The notes below the pieces were generated by a model. The model did not search any database, was not told where the DNA came from, and saw nothing but the letters and a program-made list of their open reading frames with translations. Position numbers and translations under genes: made by a program. Below, piece after piece: positions 1 through 6,577 of a stretch of DNA of 35,590 bases (positions are counted from its first letter, which is position 1; the number at the start of each line of letters is the position of its first letter). The stretch covers positions 1-35,590 of the forward strand of contig SHYM01000005.1 of the NCBI GenBank assembly GCA_009692805.1, in the 5' to 3' direction. Source of the stretch: Dehalococcoidia bacterium (GTDB lineage: Bacteria; Chloroflexota; Dehalococcoidia; SHYM01).

Positions 1-270
1 CTCTTCGCCATCAGCCAGGCCGCCCGCCTGGCGGGCCTGCACGCCCAGACCCTCCGCCACTACGAGCGGGCGGGGCTCATCTCACCGCGCCGCTCCGCGG
101 GGAGATTGCGGTTTTATTCGGCCCGCGACATCGAGCAGGCGCGCCGCATCCGGGGCCTGATGGAGGACCTGGGGGTCAATCTGGCGGGCGTGGAGGTGAT
201 CCTGCGCCTGCGGGAGCGCATCAACGCCCTGGAGGGGCAAGTTGGGCGGCTTGGCAAGCGGAGGCGCTAG
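1..270 (+). CDS. hspR: HspR-like MerR-family heat-shock repressor (5' truncated)
   Basis: The frame is open from base 1 to the TAG at 268-270, so the first residues lie outside the window. The 89 visible residues form a MerR-type winged helix: ISQAARLAGLHAQTLRHYER is the helix-turn-helix, followed by a GLISPRR wing and RFYSARDIEQARRI. The later GVNLAGVEVILRLRERI segment is the signature of HspR, the repressor of dnaK-type heat-shock operons in Actinobacteria and Chloroflexota, and the start of a dimerisation coiled coil. In those groups hspR often closes a dnaK-grpE-dnaJ operon, so such genes may lie just upstream; that cannot be seen here. The next gene begins 8 bases after the stop, so the two may be co-transcribed. 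Family assignment is firm; the HspR subtype is likely. Confidence 0.85.
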   Translation, partial: LFAISQAARLAGLHAQTLRHYERAGLISPRRSAGRLRFYSARDIEQARRIRGLMEDLGVNLAGVEVILRLRERINALEGQVGRLGKRRR

Positions 271-278
271 GGGGTTCC

Positions 279-1157
279 ATGGGGGCTTCCGGCCTGGAGA
301 TCGCCCGGGGCACTTTGCAGGTTGAAGGGCTCAGCGTGGCTTACCTGGCGGCGGGGCCCCTGGACGCGGCCCTCCCGTCGGTAGTGCTGGTCCACGGCTT
401 GGGGGCCGCGAAGTCTTGGTGGCGCCACACTATTCCCGCCCTGGCTGCCAGGTTTCGCGTCTATGCCCTCGACCTACCAGCCCATGGAGAAAGCGCCGTC
501 CCCCAGGCTGTGCCGGACGCCGGTTTCGGCGCGCGCTTTCTGCTAGCCGCCCTCGACGCTTTGGGCCTCCCCCGGGCGGCCCTGGTGGGCCAATCGCTGG
601 GCGGCTATATAGCTCTCCAGGTCGCCATCCAGGCGCGCCAGCGGGTCTCGCGCTTGGTCCTGGTAGACAGCGCGGGCCTGGGTCGAGACCTGAACTGGCT
701 GTTGAGGGTAGCGACTCTCCCTGGGTGGGGGGAGCTGCTGCTGGGCGTCCTGGGCCGCTACCGCTGGGAGATCCGGCGGGAGTACGGCGCTCTCTTTCAC
801 GACCCCTCCGTCTTGACGGAAGAGATGGCGGAGGAGATCAAGGCCAATCGCGACCGCCCGCGGGCCTCCGCCGTGCTGCTGGCGATGCTGCGGCGCGGTG
901 TCACCTGGCGGGGGGTGAAACGCAGCGTCCTGTTGCTGGACCAGCTGTCCCAGGTCCGGGCGCCGGCCCTCATGATCTGGGGCGATGGAGACCCCCTCTT
1001 CCCCCTCTCCCATGCTCGGAGCGCCCAGGAGGGGATGCCCGGCAGCCGCCTGGAGGTCTTCGCCGCCTGCGGCCACTGCCCCCAGTTGGAATACCCGGAG
1101 CGCTTCAATCGTTCGGTGACGGACTTCCTTGCTCGGCCCGCGCCCCTTGACGCCTAG
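279..1157 (+). CDS. alpha/beta hydrolase
   Basis: This 292-residue protein has a complete alpha/beta-hydrolase fold. The oxyanion-hole HG is at 39-40 (VLVHGLG) and the nucleophile elbow GQSLGG places the serine at 106. The probable acid is Asp238 in MIWGDGDPLFP and the histidine is His266 in CGHCPQLEYPE. A helical lid lies between about 140 and 220. The family covers esterases, C-C hydrolases (MhpC/BphD-like), haloperoxidase-like and lactonase enzymes; the substrate cannot be told from sequence. The ATG follows a GGGGG tract about 5 nt upstream and starts 8 nt after the hspR stop, suggesting one transcript. It has no signal peptide, so it should be cytosolic. Overlapping frames on both strands through this gene are high-GC shadows. 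Confidence 0.85.
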   Translation: MGASGLEIARGTLQVEGLSVAYLAAGPLDAALPSVVLVHGLGAAKSWWRHTIPALAARFRVYALDLPAHGESAVPQAVPDAGFGARFLLAALDALGLPRAALVGQSLGGYIALQVAIQARQRVSRLVLVDSAGLGRDLNWLLRVATLPGWGELLLGVLGRYRWEIRREYGALFHDPSVLTEEMAEEIKANRDRPRASAVLLAMLRRGVTWRGVKRSVLLLDQLSQVRAPALMIWGDGDPLFPLSHARSAQEGMPGSRLEVFAACGHCPQLEYPERFNRSVTDFLARPAPLDA

Positions 1158-1252
1158 CGGCCCTCTCTCTAGGCTAGGCGTAAGCCCCACCGCTCTTTAG
1201 GTCACTGGGGCTAGGCGATGCCTCGGCCGGCGGTTGTTGGGGCGGGTGCGGG

Positions 1253-1865
1253 ATGGTTGATACTTCTGAGACCTCTAGGGGAAGGTTGCGCCGGGAGTTG
1301 CTCCTGGGTACTCGTTTCTTACTCTCCGCAGACCAGCGGTTAGGGACCCTCCGCAACCTGCCGCGGCTGCTCCTAATCGTCGCGGTAGTGGGCCTGGTTA
1401 TCGGCTCCTACTTCTTCCGGGGCGAGATCGCCGCCCAGGCCAGCGAAGAATCCCTGCGGAAGCTGGGCTACCTGCCGGTGTTCCGCATCTCCCTCATGAG
1501 CAGCGCCAGCGTGCTCCTGCCCCTGCCGGGCGCGGCCGTCATCTTCCTGGGCGGGGCGCTCCTCGTGCCGCTGTTTGTAGGGCTGGTCGCGGGGGCTGGC
1601 GAGGCCCTCGGCGAGCTCGTCGGCTACGGCGCTGGCTACGGCGCGGGCGCGGTGGTTGAGCGCGGCCGCCGCTACCCGGTGGTCGCGGGCTGGATGCGCC
1701 GCCACGGCATGGCGCGGGCGCCCTGCGGTTCCCGCTTGGTCGCTTCCTGCTGGTCGTCCTGGCAGGCAAGGTCATTAGGGGGACAGGCTTGGCGCTGGCG
1801 GAGTCTGGGGCGCGCGCAGCGTCGCTGATTGGCTGGAGCCCATCATGCGGCGGCTCATGGAGTAA
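1253..1865 (+). pseudogene. VTT-domain (TVP38/TMEM64/DedA-like) membrane protein, frameshifted and internally deleted
   Basis: The first reading frame (1253-1828) begins like a VTT/TVP38 membrane protein: a hydrophobic helix at about residues 38-54, then LLPLPGAAVIFLGGALLVPL and GELVGYGAGYGAG, ending in WMRRHGM. After about 1716 that frame turns into basic junk. The expected continuation GALRFPLGRFLLVVLAGKVI lies one frame over (1717-1799), and the C-terminus GVWGARSVADWLEPIMRRLM lies in the third frame, ending at TAA 1863-1865. The stretch of roughly 20 residues that normally carries the IPN..FD part of the VTT core between RRHGM and GALRF appears missing. Two frame changes plus a deletion point to a decayed gene, or less likely to assembly errors. 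The third-frame stop falls 3 nt before ispD. Confidence 0.65.
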
Positions 1866-1868
1866 TGC

Positions 1869-2573
1869 ATGGCGGAGCTGGTGGGCGCTGTGGTCCCCGC
1901 TGGGGGTAGCGGGCGCCGGATGGAGGGCCGCGATAAGACGTTCGCGCCCCTCCTGGGGGTACCCCTGGTGGCCTATGCGGTAGAGGCCTTGCTAGCCTGT
2001 CCTCTGGTGGCCTGCGTGGTGCTGGTGCTTCCGCCGAGTTCGCTGGGCGCTGGCGAGGCCCTCTCCCGCGCCCGGGCCTGGGGGCCCCGCGTGCGCCTGT
2101 GCCGCGGCGGAGCGCGCCGCCAGGACTCGGTGCGCCTGGGGGTGCAAGCCCTGGGCCCTTGCGATTGGGTGGTGGTCCACGATGGCGCGCGCCCCTGTCT
2201 GACCGCGGAGCTGGTCGCCGCCGGGCTGCAGGCCGCCCGGGAGACAGGCGCTGCCATCGCCGCTATCCCCCTGAACGACACGGTCAAGGAGGTGGACCAG
2301 GCGGGCACGGTGGTGCGCACCCCCCCGCGCGCGGCGCTGCGGGCGGCCCAGACCCCCCAGGTGTTTCGCTATGATCTGTTGTTGGAGGCCCACCGCCGGG
2401 CAGCCGCCGACGTGACCGACGATGCGGCGCTGGTGGAGGCCATCGGCGGCCGCGTGCGCACCTTCCTCGGCGACTCTGATAACATAAAGGTCACCGTGCC
2501 TGCCGACCTGGCCCTGGCGGAGGCGGTCTTGCGCCGACGGGCCCAGAGCCTCGCCCAGAGACCTGGTGGCTAG
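1869..2573 (+). CDS. ispD: 2-C-methyl-D-erythritol 4-phosphate cytidylyltransferase
   Basis: IspD carries out the third step of the MEP isoprenoid pathway, joining MEP to CTP to give CDP-ME. The 234 residues match the family length. The N-terminal nucleotide-binding loop reads VVPAGGSGRRM, followed by DKTFAPLLGVPLVAYAV. VVVHDGARPCL, a TPQVFRYDLL motif, VTDDAALVEA and the C-terminal GDSDNIKVTVPADLALAE are all present, so the enzyme looks functional. The ATG has GGAG six bases upstream, inside the end of the preceding broken gene. It lies upstream of ispF, as in many bacteria, but a broken SRPBCC gene separates the two. Confidence 0.95.
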   Translation: MAELVGAVVPAGGSGRRMEGRDKTFAPLLGVPLVAYAVEALLACPLVACVVLVLPPSSLGAGEALSRARAWGPRVRLCRGGARRQDSVRLGVQALGPCDWVVVHDGARPCLTAELVAAGLQAARETGAAIAAIPLNDTVKEVDQAGTVVRTPPRAALRAAQTPQVFRYDLLLEAHRRAAADVTDDAALVEAIGGRVRTFLGDSDNIKVTVPADLALAEAVLRRRAQSLAQRPGG

Positions 2574-2593
2574 CGAACCAACAAGGAGGGCCC

Positions 2594-3049
2594 ATGAGCC
2601 CGGTCATTATCAGGCAAGCCACAATCAAGCGGCCAGTCGACGAGGTATGGGACGCCTTGGTCAACGCCCGCAGCATCGCGGCTTGGCAGGGCGGCGGCAA
2701 GGCCAGGAGCGACGCCCGCGTGGGTGGCCGCTACGCTATCTTCGATGGCGCCACCACGGGCCGGTATCTCACGGTCCAGCGGCCGACGCGCCTCGCCTAG
2801 TCCTGGCGGCAGGACAACTGGGACACCGCCTGGCCTGATTCGGTGGTGAGCTGGCGCCTGGAGGCCACAAGCGGGGCGACCGTCGTGCGGCTGCGCCATC
2901 GGGGCCTGCCCAACCAAGCGGAGTTCGAGGGCCACGCCCAGGGCTGGCGCGAGTACTTCCTGGCGCCGATGAAAGCGTGGCTGGAGTCGCGGCCGCGCCG
3001 GGCGAAGCGGGACGGCGGCCCGCGGACGGGACGCCGCGCCACTAAATAG
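2594..3049 (+). pseudogene. SRPBCC/AHSA1-like gene interrupted by one in-frame TAG
   Basis: From ATG 2594 (preceded by AAGGAGG) the frame reads an AHSA1-type START-like protein: IIRQATIKRPVDEVWDALVN, then GGRYAIFDGATTGRYLTVQ. At 2798-2800 it meets TAG, codon 69. The same frame continues without any other stop as SWRQDNWDTAWPDSVVSWRL, GATVVRLRHRGLP and GWREYFLAPMKAWLE to the TAA at 3047-3049, which is exactly the C-terminal half of the fold. So a single nonsense codon splits an otherwise intact gene of about 151 codons. CAG-to-TAG is the simplest mutation. A sequencing error would restore the gene; stop-codon readthrough is possible but nothing else supports it. AHSA1-like proteins bind hydrophobic ligands or Hsp90-type clients; no specific function can be given. 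Confidence 0.7.
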
Positions 3050-3069
3050 ACCAGACCAGTGGGGAGACG

Positions 3070-3549
3070 ATGGTGCAGCGGGTTGGCTTTGGCTACGATG
3101 TCCACCGCTTCGTCGGCGGGCGCCGCCTGGTGCTGGGCGGCATCGAGATTCCCCACGAGTTGGGGCTCCACGGCTTTAGCGACGCCGACGTGGTTACGCA
3201 TGCCGTCATCGACGCGCTCCTGGGCGCTGCCGCTCTGGGCGACATCGGCAGCCACTTCCCATCCTCCGATCCCCAGTACGAGGGCATCTCCAGCCTGGAG
3301 CTGCTGCGACGGACGGCCAAGCTGCTTGAACAAGAGGGCTGGGTGCCCGTCAACGTCGATGTAACGGCGGTCCTGGAGCGGCCGCGGCTGGCCCCCTTCG
3401 CCGAGCGGATGCGCTCCTCCCTTGCGAAGGCCCTCGGCGCGGCCAAGGACCAGGTTAGCGTGAAGGCCAAGACCACGGACGGGCTGGGCTTCAGCGGCCG
3501 CGGAGAAGGGATCGCGGCCTACGCGGTGGCGATGGTGGAGCGCCCTTAG
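3070..3549 (+). CDS. ispF: 2-C-methyl-D-erythritol 2,4-cyclodiphosphate synthase
   Basis: IspF cyclises CDP-ME 2-phosphate to MEcPP with release of CMP. The 159-residue length is standard. Metal ligands are visible as Asp10 and His12 in GFGYDVHRF and His44 in GFSDADVVTHAVIDALLGA. DIGSHFPSSDP and the C-terminal TTDGLGFSGRGEGIAAYAV (substrate and trimer-cavity motifs) are intact. GGGGAG precedes the ATG by a few bases. With ispD just upstream, two steps of the MEP pathway are encoded together. The gene ends before a 350-bp intergenic region holding a repeat element and the cysE leader. Confidence 0.96.
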   Translation: MVQRVGFGYDVHRFVGGRRLVLGGIEIPHELGLHGFSDADVVTHAVIDALLGAAALGDIGSHFPSSDPQYEGISSLELLRRTAKLLEQEGWVPVNVDVTAVLERPRLAPFAERMRSSLAKALGAAKDQVSVKAKTTDGLGFSGRGEGIAAYAVAMVERP

Positions 3550-3610
3550 CCCTCGGCGAGGGAGGCTCCCTCTGCACTCCCTGGCAACCAGGGCACTCAT
3601 TACGATGCCC

Positions 3611-3743
3611 CATGAGTATGCGCGCGACCATCCCCCTGGCCCCCTTCCTAGCCAGGAAGGCGGTAGTCTCAAAGGGAAAGAATCCCGAGGGTCGGGACTT
3701 CGACCCCCGGCAGAGTCCCGACACGTCGGGATCTGCACTCCCT
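3611..3743 (+). repeat. two-hairpin dispersed repeat, copy A
   Basis: This intergenic element also occurs at 13580-13686, in inverted orientation at 32325-32450, and as a 3' half at 17521-17574. Hairpin 1 here is CCTTCCT-AGCC-AGGAAGG at 3643-3660. Hairpin 2 begins at GACCCCCGGCAGAG and ends in TCTGCACTCCC, with GCAGA/TCTGC and TCCCGA/TCGGGA arms. The arms of hairpin 2 differ between copies but stay paired. It lies between ispF and the cysE leader. Confidence 0.8.
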
Positions 3744-3774
3744 CTTTTCATCACCCTGTTAGCCTCGTTTGGGG

Positions 3775-3780
3775 TATACT
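3775..3780 (+). promoter_or_regulatory. -10 box for the cysE leader transcript
   Basis: TATACT matches the sigma-A -10 consensus at five of six positions. It lies 10 nt before the ATG of the small cysteine-rich reading frame, so the transcript would start within a few bases of that ATG. No good -35 hexamer is seen at 16-18 bp spacing, so recognition may depend on the -10 alone. The same -10 to ATG spacing recurs upstream of gatB and of the gene at 34662. Confidence 0.5.
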
Positions 3781-3790
3781 AAGAACGCTC

Positions 3791-3844
3791 ATGAGCAGCC
3801 GGCGGTTTCTCCTCCGAAAGTTGTGCTGTTGCACATGTCCCTAG
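3791..3844 (+). CDS. cysteine-rich leader peptide, candidate attenuator of cysE-cysS
   Basis: A 17-codon frame, MSSRRFLLRKLCCCTCP then TAG, starts 10 nt after TATACT with no Shine-Dalgarno sequence, as expected for (near-)leaderless translation. Four of its last six codons are Cys (TGC TGT TGC ACA TGT). The operon downstream makes O-acetylserine for cysteine synthesis and charges tRNA-Cys, so a ribosome that senses Cys-tRNA-Cys is a sensible control. The CTCCTCC at 3809-3815 inside the frame is perfectly complementary to the cysE ribosome binding site GGAGGAG at 3892-3898. A ribosome stalled on the Cys codons would cover CTCCTCC and free that site. Short leaderless polycysteine frames of this kind are known as attenuators of cysteine operons in mycobacteria. 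The assignment here is inference from layout. Confidence 0.65.
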   Translation: MSSRRFLLRKLCCCTCP

Positions 3845-3880
3845 GGGCAGGTCCCAGGGGTCCTGTCCCGTGCCCGTTTT
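3844..3880 (+). terminator. strong hairpin plus TTTT between leader peptide and cysE
   Basis: Starting at the last base of the leader stop codon, GGGGCAGG (3844-3851) pairs with CCTGTCCC (3862-3869), including one G-U pair. After a T-T mismatch, CC/GG pairs close a CAGG loop. A TTTT follows at 3877-3880, a few bases beyond the stem. It may be an attenuation terminator or a spacer that stabilises the pairing between 3809-3815 and 3892-3898. The gap between stem and T-run is longer than in a classical terminator. Confidence 0.45.
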
Positions 3881-3901
3881 AGCCCCGTTCAGGAGGAGCC
3901 G

Positions 3902-4621
3902 ATGTTCCGGCTGTGGCGTAGCCTAAGACGCGATATTGGGGTCTGCTTCGAGCGCGATCCCGCGTGCGTGAGCACCCTGGAGGTGCTCCTGGTCTACCCA
4001 GGCTTCCAGGCCCGCGAGCTCCATCGCCTGGCGCACACCCTCTGCCGCTGGCGCATCCCCCTCCTCCCCCGGCTCATCTCCCACTTCAGTCGCTTCGTGA
4101 CGGGGATCGAGATCCATCCGGGCGCGCAGATCGGCGAGGGGTTCTTCATCGACCATGGCATGGGGGTGGTCATCGGGGAGACCACCATCATCGGGGATAA
4201 CTGCACCCTCTATCAGGGCGTGACCCTGGGGGGGACCAGCCACCTGCGCACCAAGCGCCACCCCACGCTGGGCAATAACGTCATCGTGGGCGCCGGCGCG
4301 GGCATCATCGGCGCCGTCAGCATCGGCGACAACGTGAAGGTGGGCGCCGGCTCTGTAGTCGTAACCGATGTCCCCAGCAACGCCACCGTGGTGGGCGTGC
4401 CCGGCCGCGCCGTCGCCGTGCGCAACCCCGATACGGGCACTATCGAGTTCCTGCCCGACCCCGAGTGGGACACCATCGAGGCCCTGAGCGGGCGGGTTAA
4501 GGAGCTGGAGCAGCGACTCCTGCTATTGGAGGCCAATGGCAGGGGCGGCATCCCGCAGAGTCATGGGGCTCCGGCGTCTGGCGAGGCCCTCCCCCAGCAG
4601 CCCCGGCCGGAGCGTGGCTGA
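3902..4621 (+). CDS. cysE: serine O-acetyltransferase
   Basis: CysE acetylates L-serine with acetyl-CoA to O-acetylserine, the direct precursor of cysteine. The protein (239 residues) has the short N-terminal helical region of the Bacillus/actinobacterial type, then left-handed beta-helix hexapeptide repeats from about residue 70. The catalytic Asp84-His85 sit in [14 protein letters not shown], with [10 protein letters not shown] and His120 in [18 protein letters not shown] charged C-terminal extension of about 60 residues ([18 protein letters not shown]) looks coiled coil; such tails often carry cysteine feedback or CysK contact. AGGAGGAG precedes the ATG by 3 nt. The stop overlaps the cysS start by one base (TGATG), so translation is probably coupled. 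A cysteine-rich leader frame lies just upstream. Confidence 0.95.
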   Translation: MFRLWRSLRRDIGVCFERDPACVSTLEVLLVYPGFQARELHRLAHTLCRWRIPLLPRLISHFSRFVTGIEIHPGAQIGEGFFIDHGMGVVIGETTIIGDNCTLYQGVTLGGTSHLRTKRHPTLGNNVIVGAGAGIIGAVSIGDNVKVGAGSVVVTDVPSNATVVGVPGRAVAVRNPDTGTIEFLPDPEWDTIEALSGRVKELEQRLLLLEANGRGGIPQSHGAPASGEALPQQPRPERG

Positions 4622-6000
4622 TGCGCCTTACCAACACCCTCAGCGGCCAGAAGGAGGAGCTCGTCCCCCGGGGAGACAGCGTCACCCTCTACGTCTGCGG
4701 CGTGACCCCCTACGACGACGTGCACGTCGGCCACGCCATGAGCTACATCATCTTCGACGCGCTGCGCCGCTATCTGGAGCACCGCGGACACAAGGTCAGG
4801 CACGTCCAGAACTTCACCGACATCGACGACAAGATGATCGCCCGCGCCGCCCAGCGCGGCGTGCCCGTCGCCGACCTCGCCCGGCATTACATCGCCGCCT
4901 ATTTCCAGGATATGGACAGCCTCAATATCCAGCGGGCCCACCTCTATCCCCTGGCCACGGAGGAGGTCCCCCACATCCTGGAGCTCATCGGGCGTCTGGT
5001 CCAGAAGGGCTACGCCTACCAGACACCCGACGGGGTCTACTTCAGGGTGCAGCGTTCCCCGGAGTACGGCAAGCTCTCCCACCGCACCCTCGAGGGGATG
5101 ATGGCGGGCGCTCGCGTGAAGGTGGACGAGGCCAAAGAGCACCCCATGGACTTCGCCCTCTGGAAGGCCGCCAAGCCCGGCGAGCCCTCCTGGGAGAGCC
5201 CCTGGGGCCCCGGCCGCCCCGGCTGGCACATCGAGTGCTCCGCCATGGCCACCAAGTACCTGGGCGCGCCCCTGGACATCCACGGCGGCGGCCCCGACCT
5301 CATCTTCCCCCATCACGAGAACGAGATCGCCCAGTCGGAGGCGGTCGGCGCGGCGCCCTTCGCGCGCTGCTGGGTGCACCATGGAATGCTCCAGATTTCG
5401 GGCGAGAAGATGAGCAAGAGCCTGGGCAACATGGTGAACGTCAAGGAGCTGCGGCGTCGCTTCAGCGCCGACGCTCTGCGGCTCTTCGTTTTGTCCTCTC
5501 ATTACCGCAGCCCGCTGACCTTCAGCGACGAGGGGCTGGTCGCCTCCGAGCGCGGCGCGGAGCGCCTCCGCCACGCCGCCCAGCCCGACGGACCCGCCGG
5601 CTTCTCCCGACTCGACAGCGCCAGCTACGAGGCCCGCTTCCACGAGGCCATGGACGACGACCTGAACACCCCGCAAGCCCTGGCCGCCCTCTTCGACCTG
5701 GCGCGGGAGATCAACGCCCGCCGCGCCGCCGGCGAGCCGGTGGACCTGGGCGTGGGCGTGTTGCGAGCCCTGGGCAGCGTCCTGGGGATGACGTTTGCAC
5801 CGGCGTCGGCGCCGGAGGGCGACCACCGTCCCGACGTGTCGGGATTCATCGCGCTCCTGGTGACGACCCGCACCGAGTTGCGAGCGGCCAAGCAGTTCGC
5901 CGCCGCCGATGGCATCCGCGACCGCCTCGCCGAGCTGGGCGTCGTCCTGGAGGACGGCCCGCAAGGCACAAGCTGGAAGCTGAAGGGGATAGCGGAGTAA
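4621..6000 (+). CDS. cysS: cysteinyl-tRNA synthetase
   Basis: This class I synthetase charges tRNA-Cys. At 459 residues it is full length. The HIGH motif is HVGH at 35-38 within CGVTPYDDVHVGHAMSY. The zinc ligands are Cys26, Cys206 (WHIECSAMA), His231 and Glu235 (FPHHENEIAQ), and KMSKS is at 263-267. The C-terminal domain ends DRLAELGVVLEDGPQGTSWK, as usual. Its ATG overlaps the cysE stop by one base, placing synthesis and use of cysteine in one operon. A TCCCGAC/GTCGGGA palindrome occurs at 5828-5845 in the linker before the C-terminal helices, encoding PDVSG without breaking the frame. Confidence 0.97.
   Translation: MRLTNTLSGQKEELVPRGDSVTLYVCGVTPYDDVHVGHAMSYIIFDALRRYLEHRGHKVRHVQNFTDIDDKMIARAAQRGVPVADLARHYIAAYFQDMDSLNIQRAHLYPLATEEVPHILELIGRLVQKGYAYQTPDGVYFRVQRSPEYGKLSHRTLEGMMAGARVKVDEAKEHPMDFALWKAAKPGEPSWESPWGPGRPGWHIECSAMATKYLGAPLDIHGGGPDLIFPHHENEIAQSEAVGAAPFARCWVHHGMLQISGEKMSKSLGNMVNVKELRRRFSADALRLFVLSSHYRSPLTFSDEGLVASERGAERLRHAAQPDGPAGFSRLDSASYEARFHEAMDDDLNTPQALAALFDLAREINARRAAGEPVDLGVGVLRALGSVLGMTFAPASAPEGDHRPDVSGFIALLVTTRTELRAAKQFAAADGIRDRLAELGVVLEDGPQGTSWKLKGIAE
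5828..5845. repeat. TCCCGAC..GTCGGGA palindrome inside cysS
   Basis: GTCCCGACGTGTCGGGAT here matches palindromes at 3715-3732 and 22737-22754 with different central bases, and a looser one at 3683-3698. Here it is coding, in a linker of CysS. The other copies are intergenic. Confidence 0.6.
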
Positions 6001-6025
6001 GCTTGTCCCGCTGTTAGAGGTGCCA

Positions 6026-6448
6026 ATGGCACGTCTTGATGGTCAGCTCACTGGATTAGCCGGAGAGTTCTTCGTCGCAGCCGAACTCCTGCGACGTGGC
6101 CTCCAAGTGTCCGTGACCTTCGGCAACGCAAAGGCAATCGATCTCTTCGCTAACGAGCCTCTAACCAACCGCACCTTCACTATTCAGGTCAAGGCTCTTC
6201 GGAGGAAGACCTACTTTCCAATCTCAGCCGATAAGATTCGGAAAGCTCATGTATACGTGTTCGTTCTACTTAACAAGCCACCGACCCCGCCAGAGTACTT
6301 CATCGTGCCGGGGAATGACCTTGCGGATCACGCCGACAAGTTCGGCAAATGGTTCAAGGATTATAAGAAGTTTCCTGGGATTCACCCAAAGGATCTCGAG
6401 GAGTACCGAGACGGCTGGGAATTGTTCATGGGTGACGGGCCTCGGTAA
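6026..6448 (+). CDS. PD-(D/E)XK nuclease-like protein of unknown function
   Basis: This 140-residue protein begins MARLDGQLTGLAGEFFVAAE and continues VTFGNAKAIDLFA and FTIQVKALRRKTYFPIS. The pattern of Glu14, Asp39 and Gln54-Val-Lys56 after a helix and beta-hairpin fits the PD-(D/E)XK nuclease fold (E...D...QxK). It is found in small stand-alone proteins often annotated as hypothetical or endonuclease-like. A GTG start six bases upstream is possible, but AGAGGTG lies at the right distance for ATG 6026. Base composition is clearly lower in G+C (near half) than the neighbours and codon choice is mixed, which suggests horizontal acquisition. It starts 25 nt after cysS and could be read from that operon. 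The substrate is unknown. Confidence 0.7.
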   Translation: MARLDGQLTGLAGEFFVAAELLRRGLQVSVTFGNAKAIDLFANEPLTNRTFTIQVKALRRKTYFPISADKIRKAHVYVFVLLNKPPTPPEYFIVPGNDLADHADKFGKWFKDYKKFPGIHPKDLEEYRDGWELFMGDGPR

Positions 6449-6496
6449 AGCTGATTCTGGCCTTAGGTAAGGGTTGTTGGGGGGCTGCCCGCTACG

Positions 6497-6535
6497 GGGT
6501 GAGAAGCTGCTTTCTTTTCTGACTTACTCTCACCC
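6497..6535. repeat. inverted repeat between two low-GC genes
   Basis: GGGTGAGA at 6497-6504 and TCTCACCC at 6528-6535 form an 8-bp stem with a 23-nt loop. No T-run follows. It may be a weak terminator, an operator or a repeat relic. Confidence 0.35.
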
Positions 6536-6577
6536 TGGGTGTTTAGGCGGCAAGGTCTAGCTAGGAGAGAGCGATAC

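Noticed and set aside
1183-1212. AGCCCCA / TGGGGCT inverted repeat after the alpha/beta hydrolase gene as a terminator
   Set aside because: A 7-bp stem with a 16-nt loop and no T-run is too weak.
2797-3738. 313-codon minus-strand frame over ispF and the repeat
   Set aside because: No recognisable domain, antisense to ispF and running through a repeat element.
3550-3901. T-box riboswitch upstream of cysE
   Set aside because: No T-box consensus (AGGGTGG..-like bulge) or specifier-loop layout is seen; the leader peptide explains the region better.
4536-6017. Long frames on both strands across cysE-cysS (plus 4536-6017, minus 4561-5964)
   Set aside because: They lie inside clearly recognised genes, have Arg/Pro/Gly- or Val/Gly-rich translations and no domain; they are shadows of high-GC codon use.
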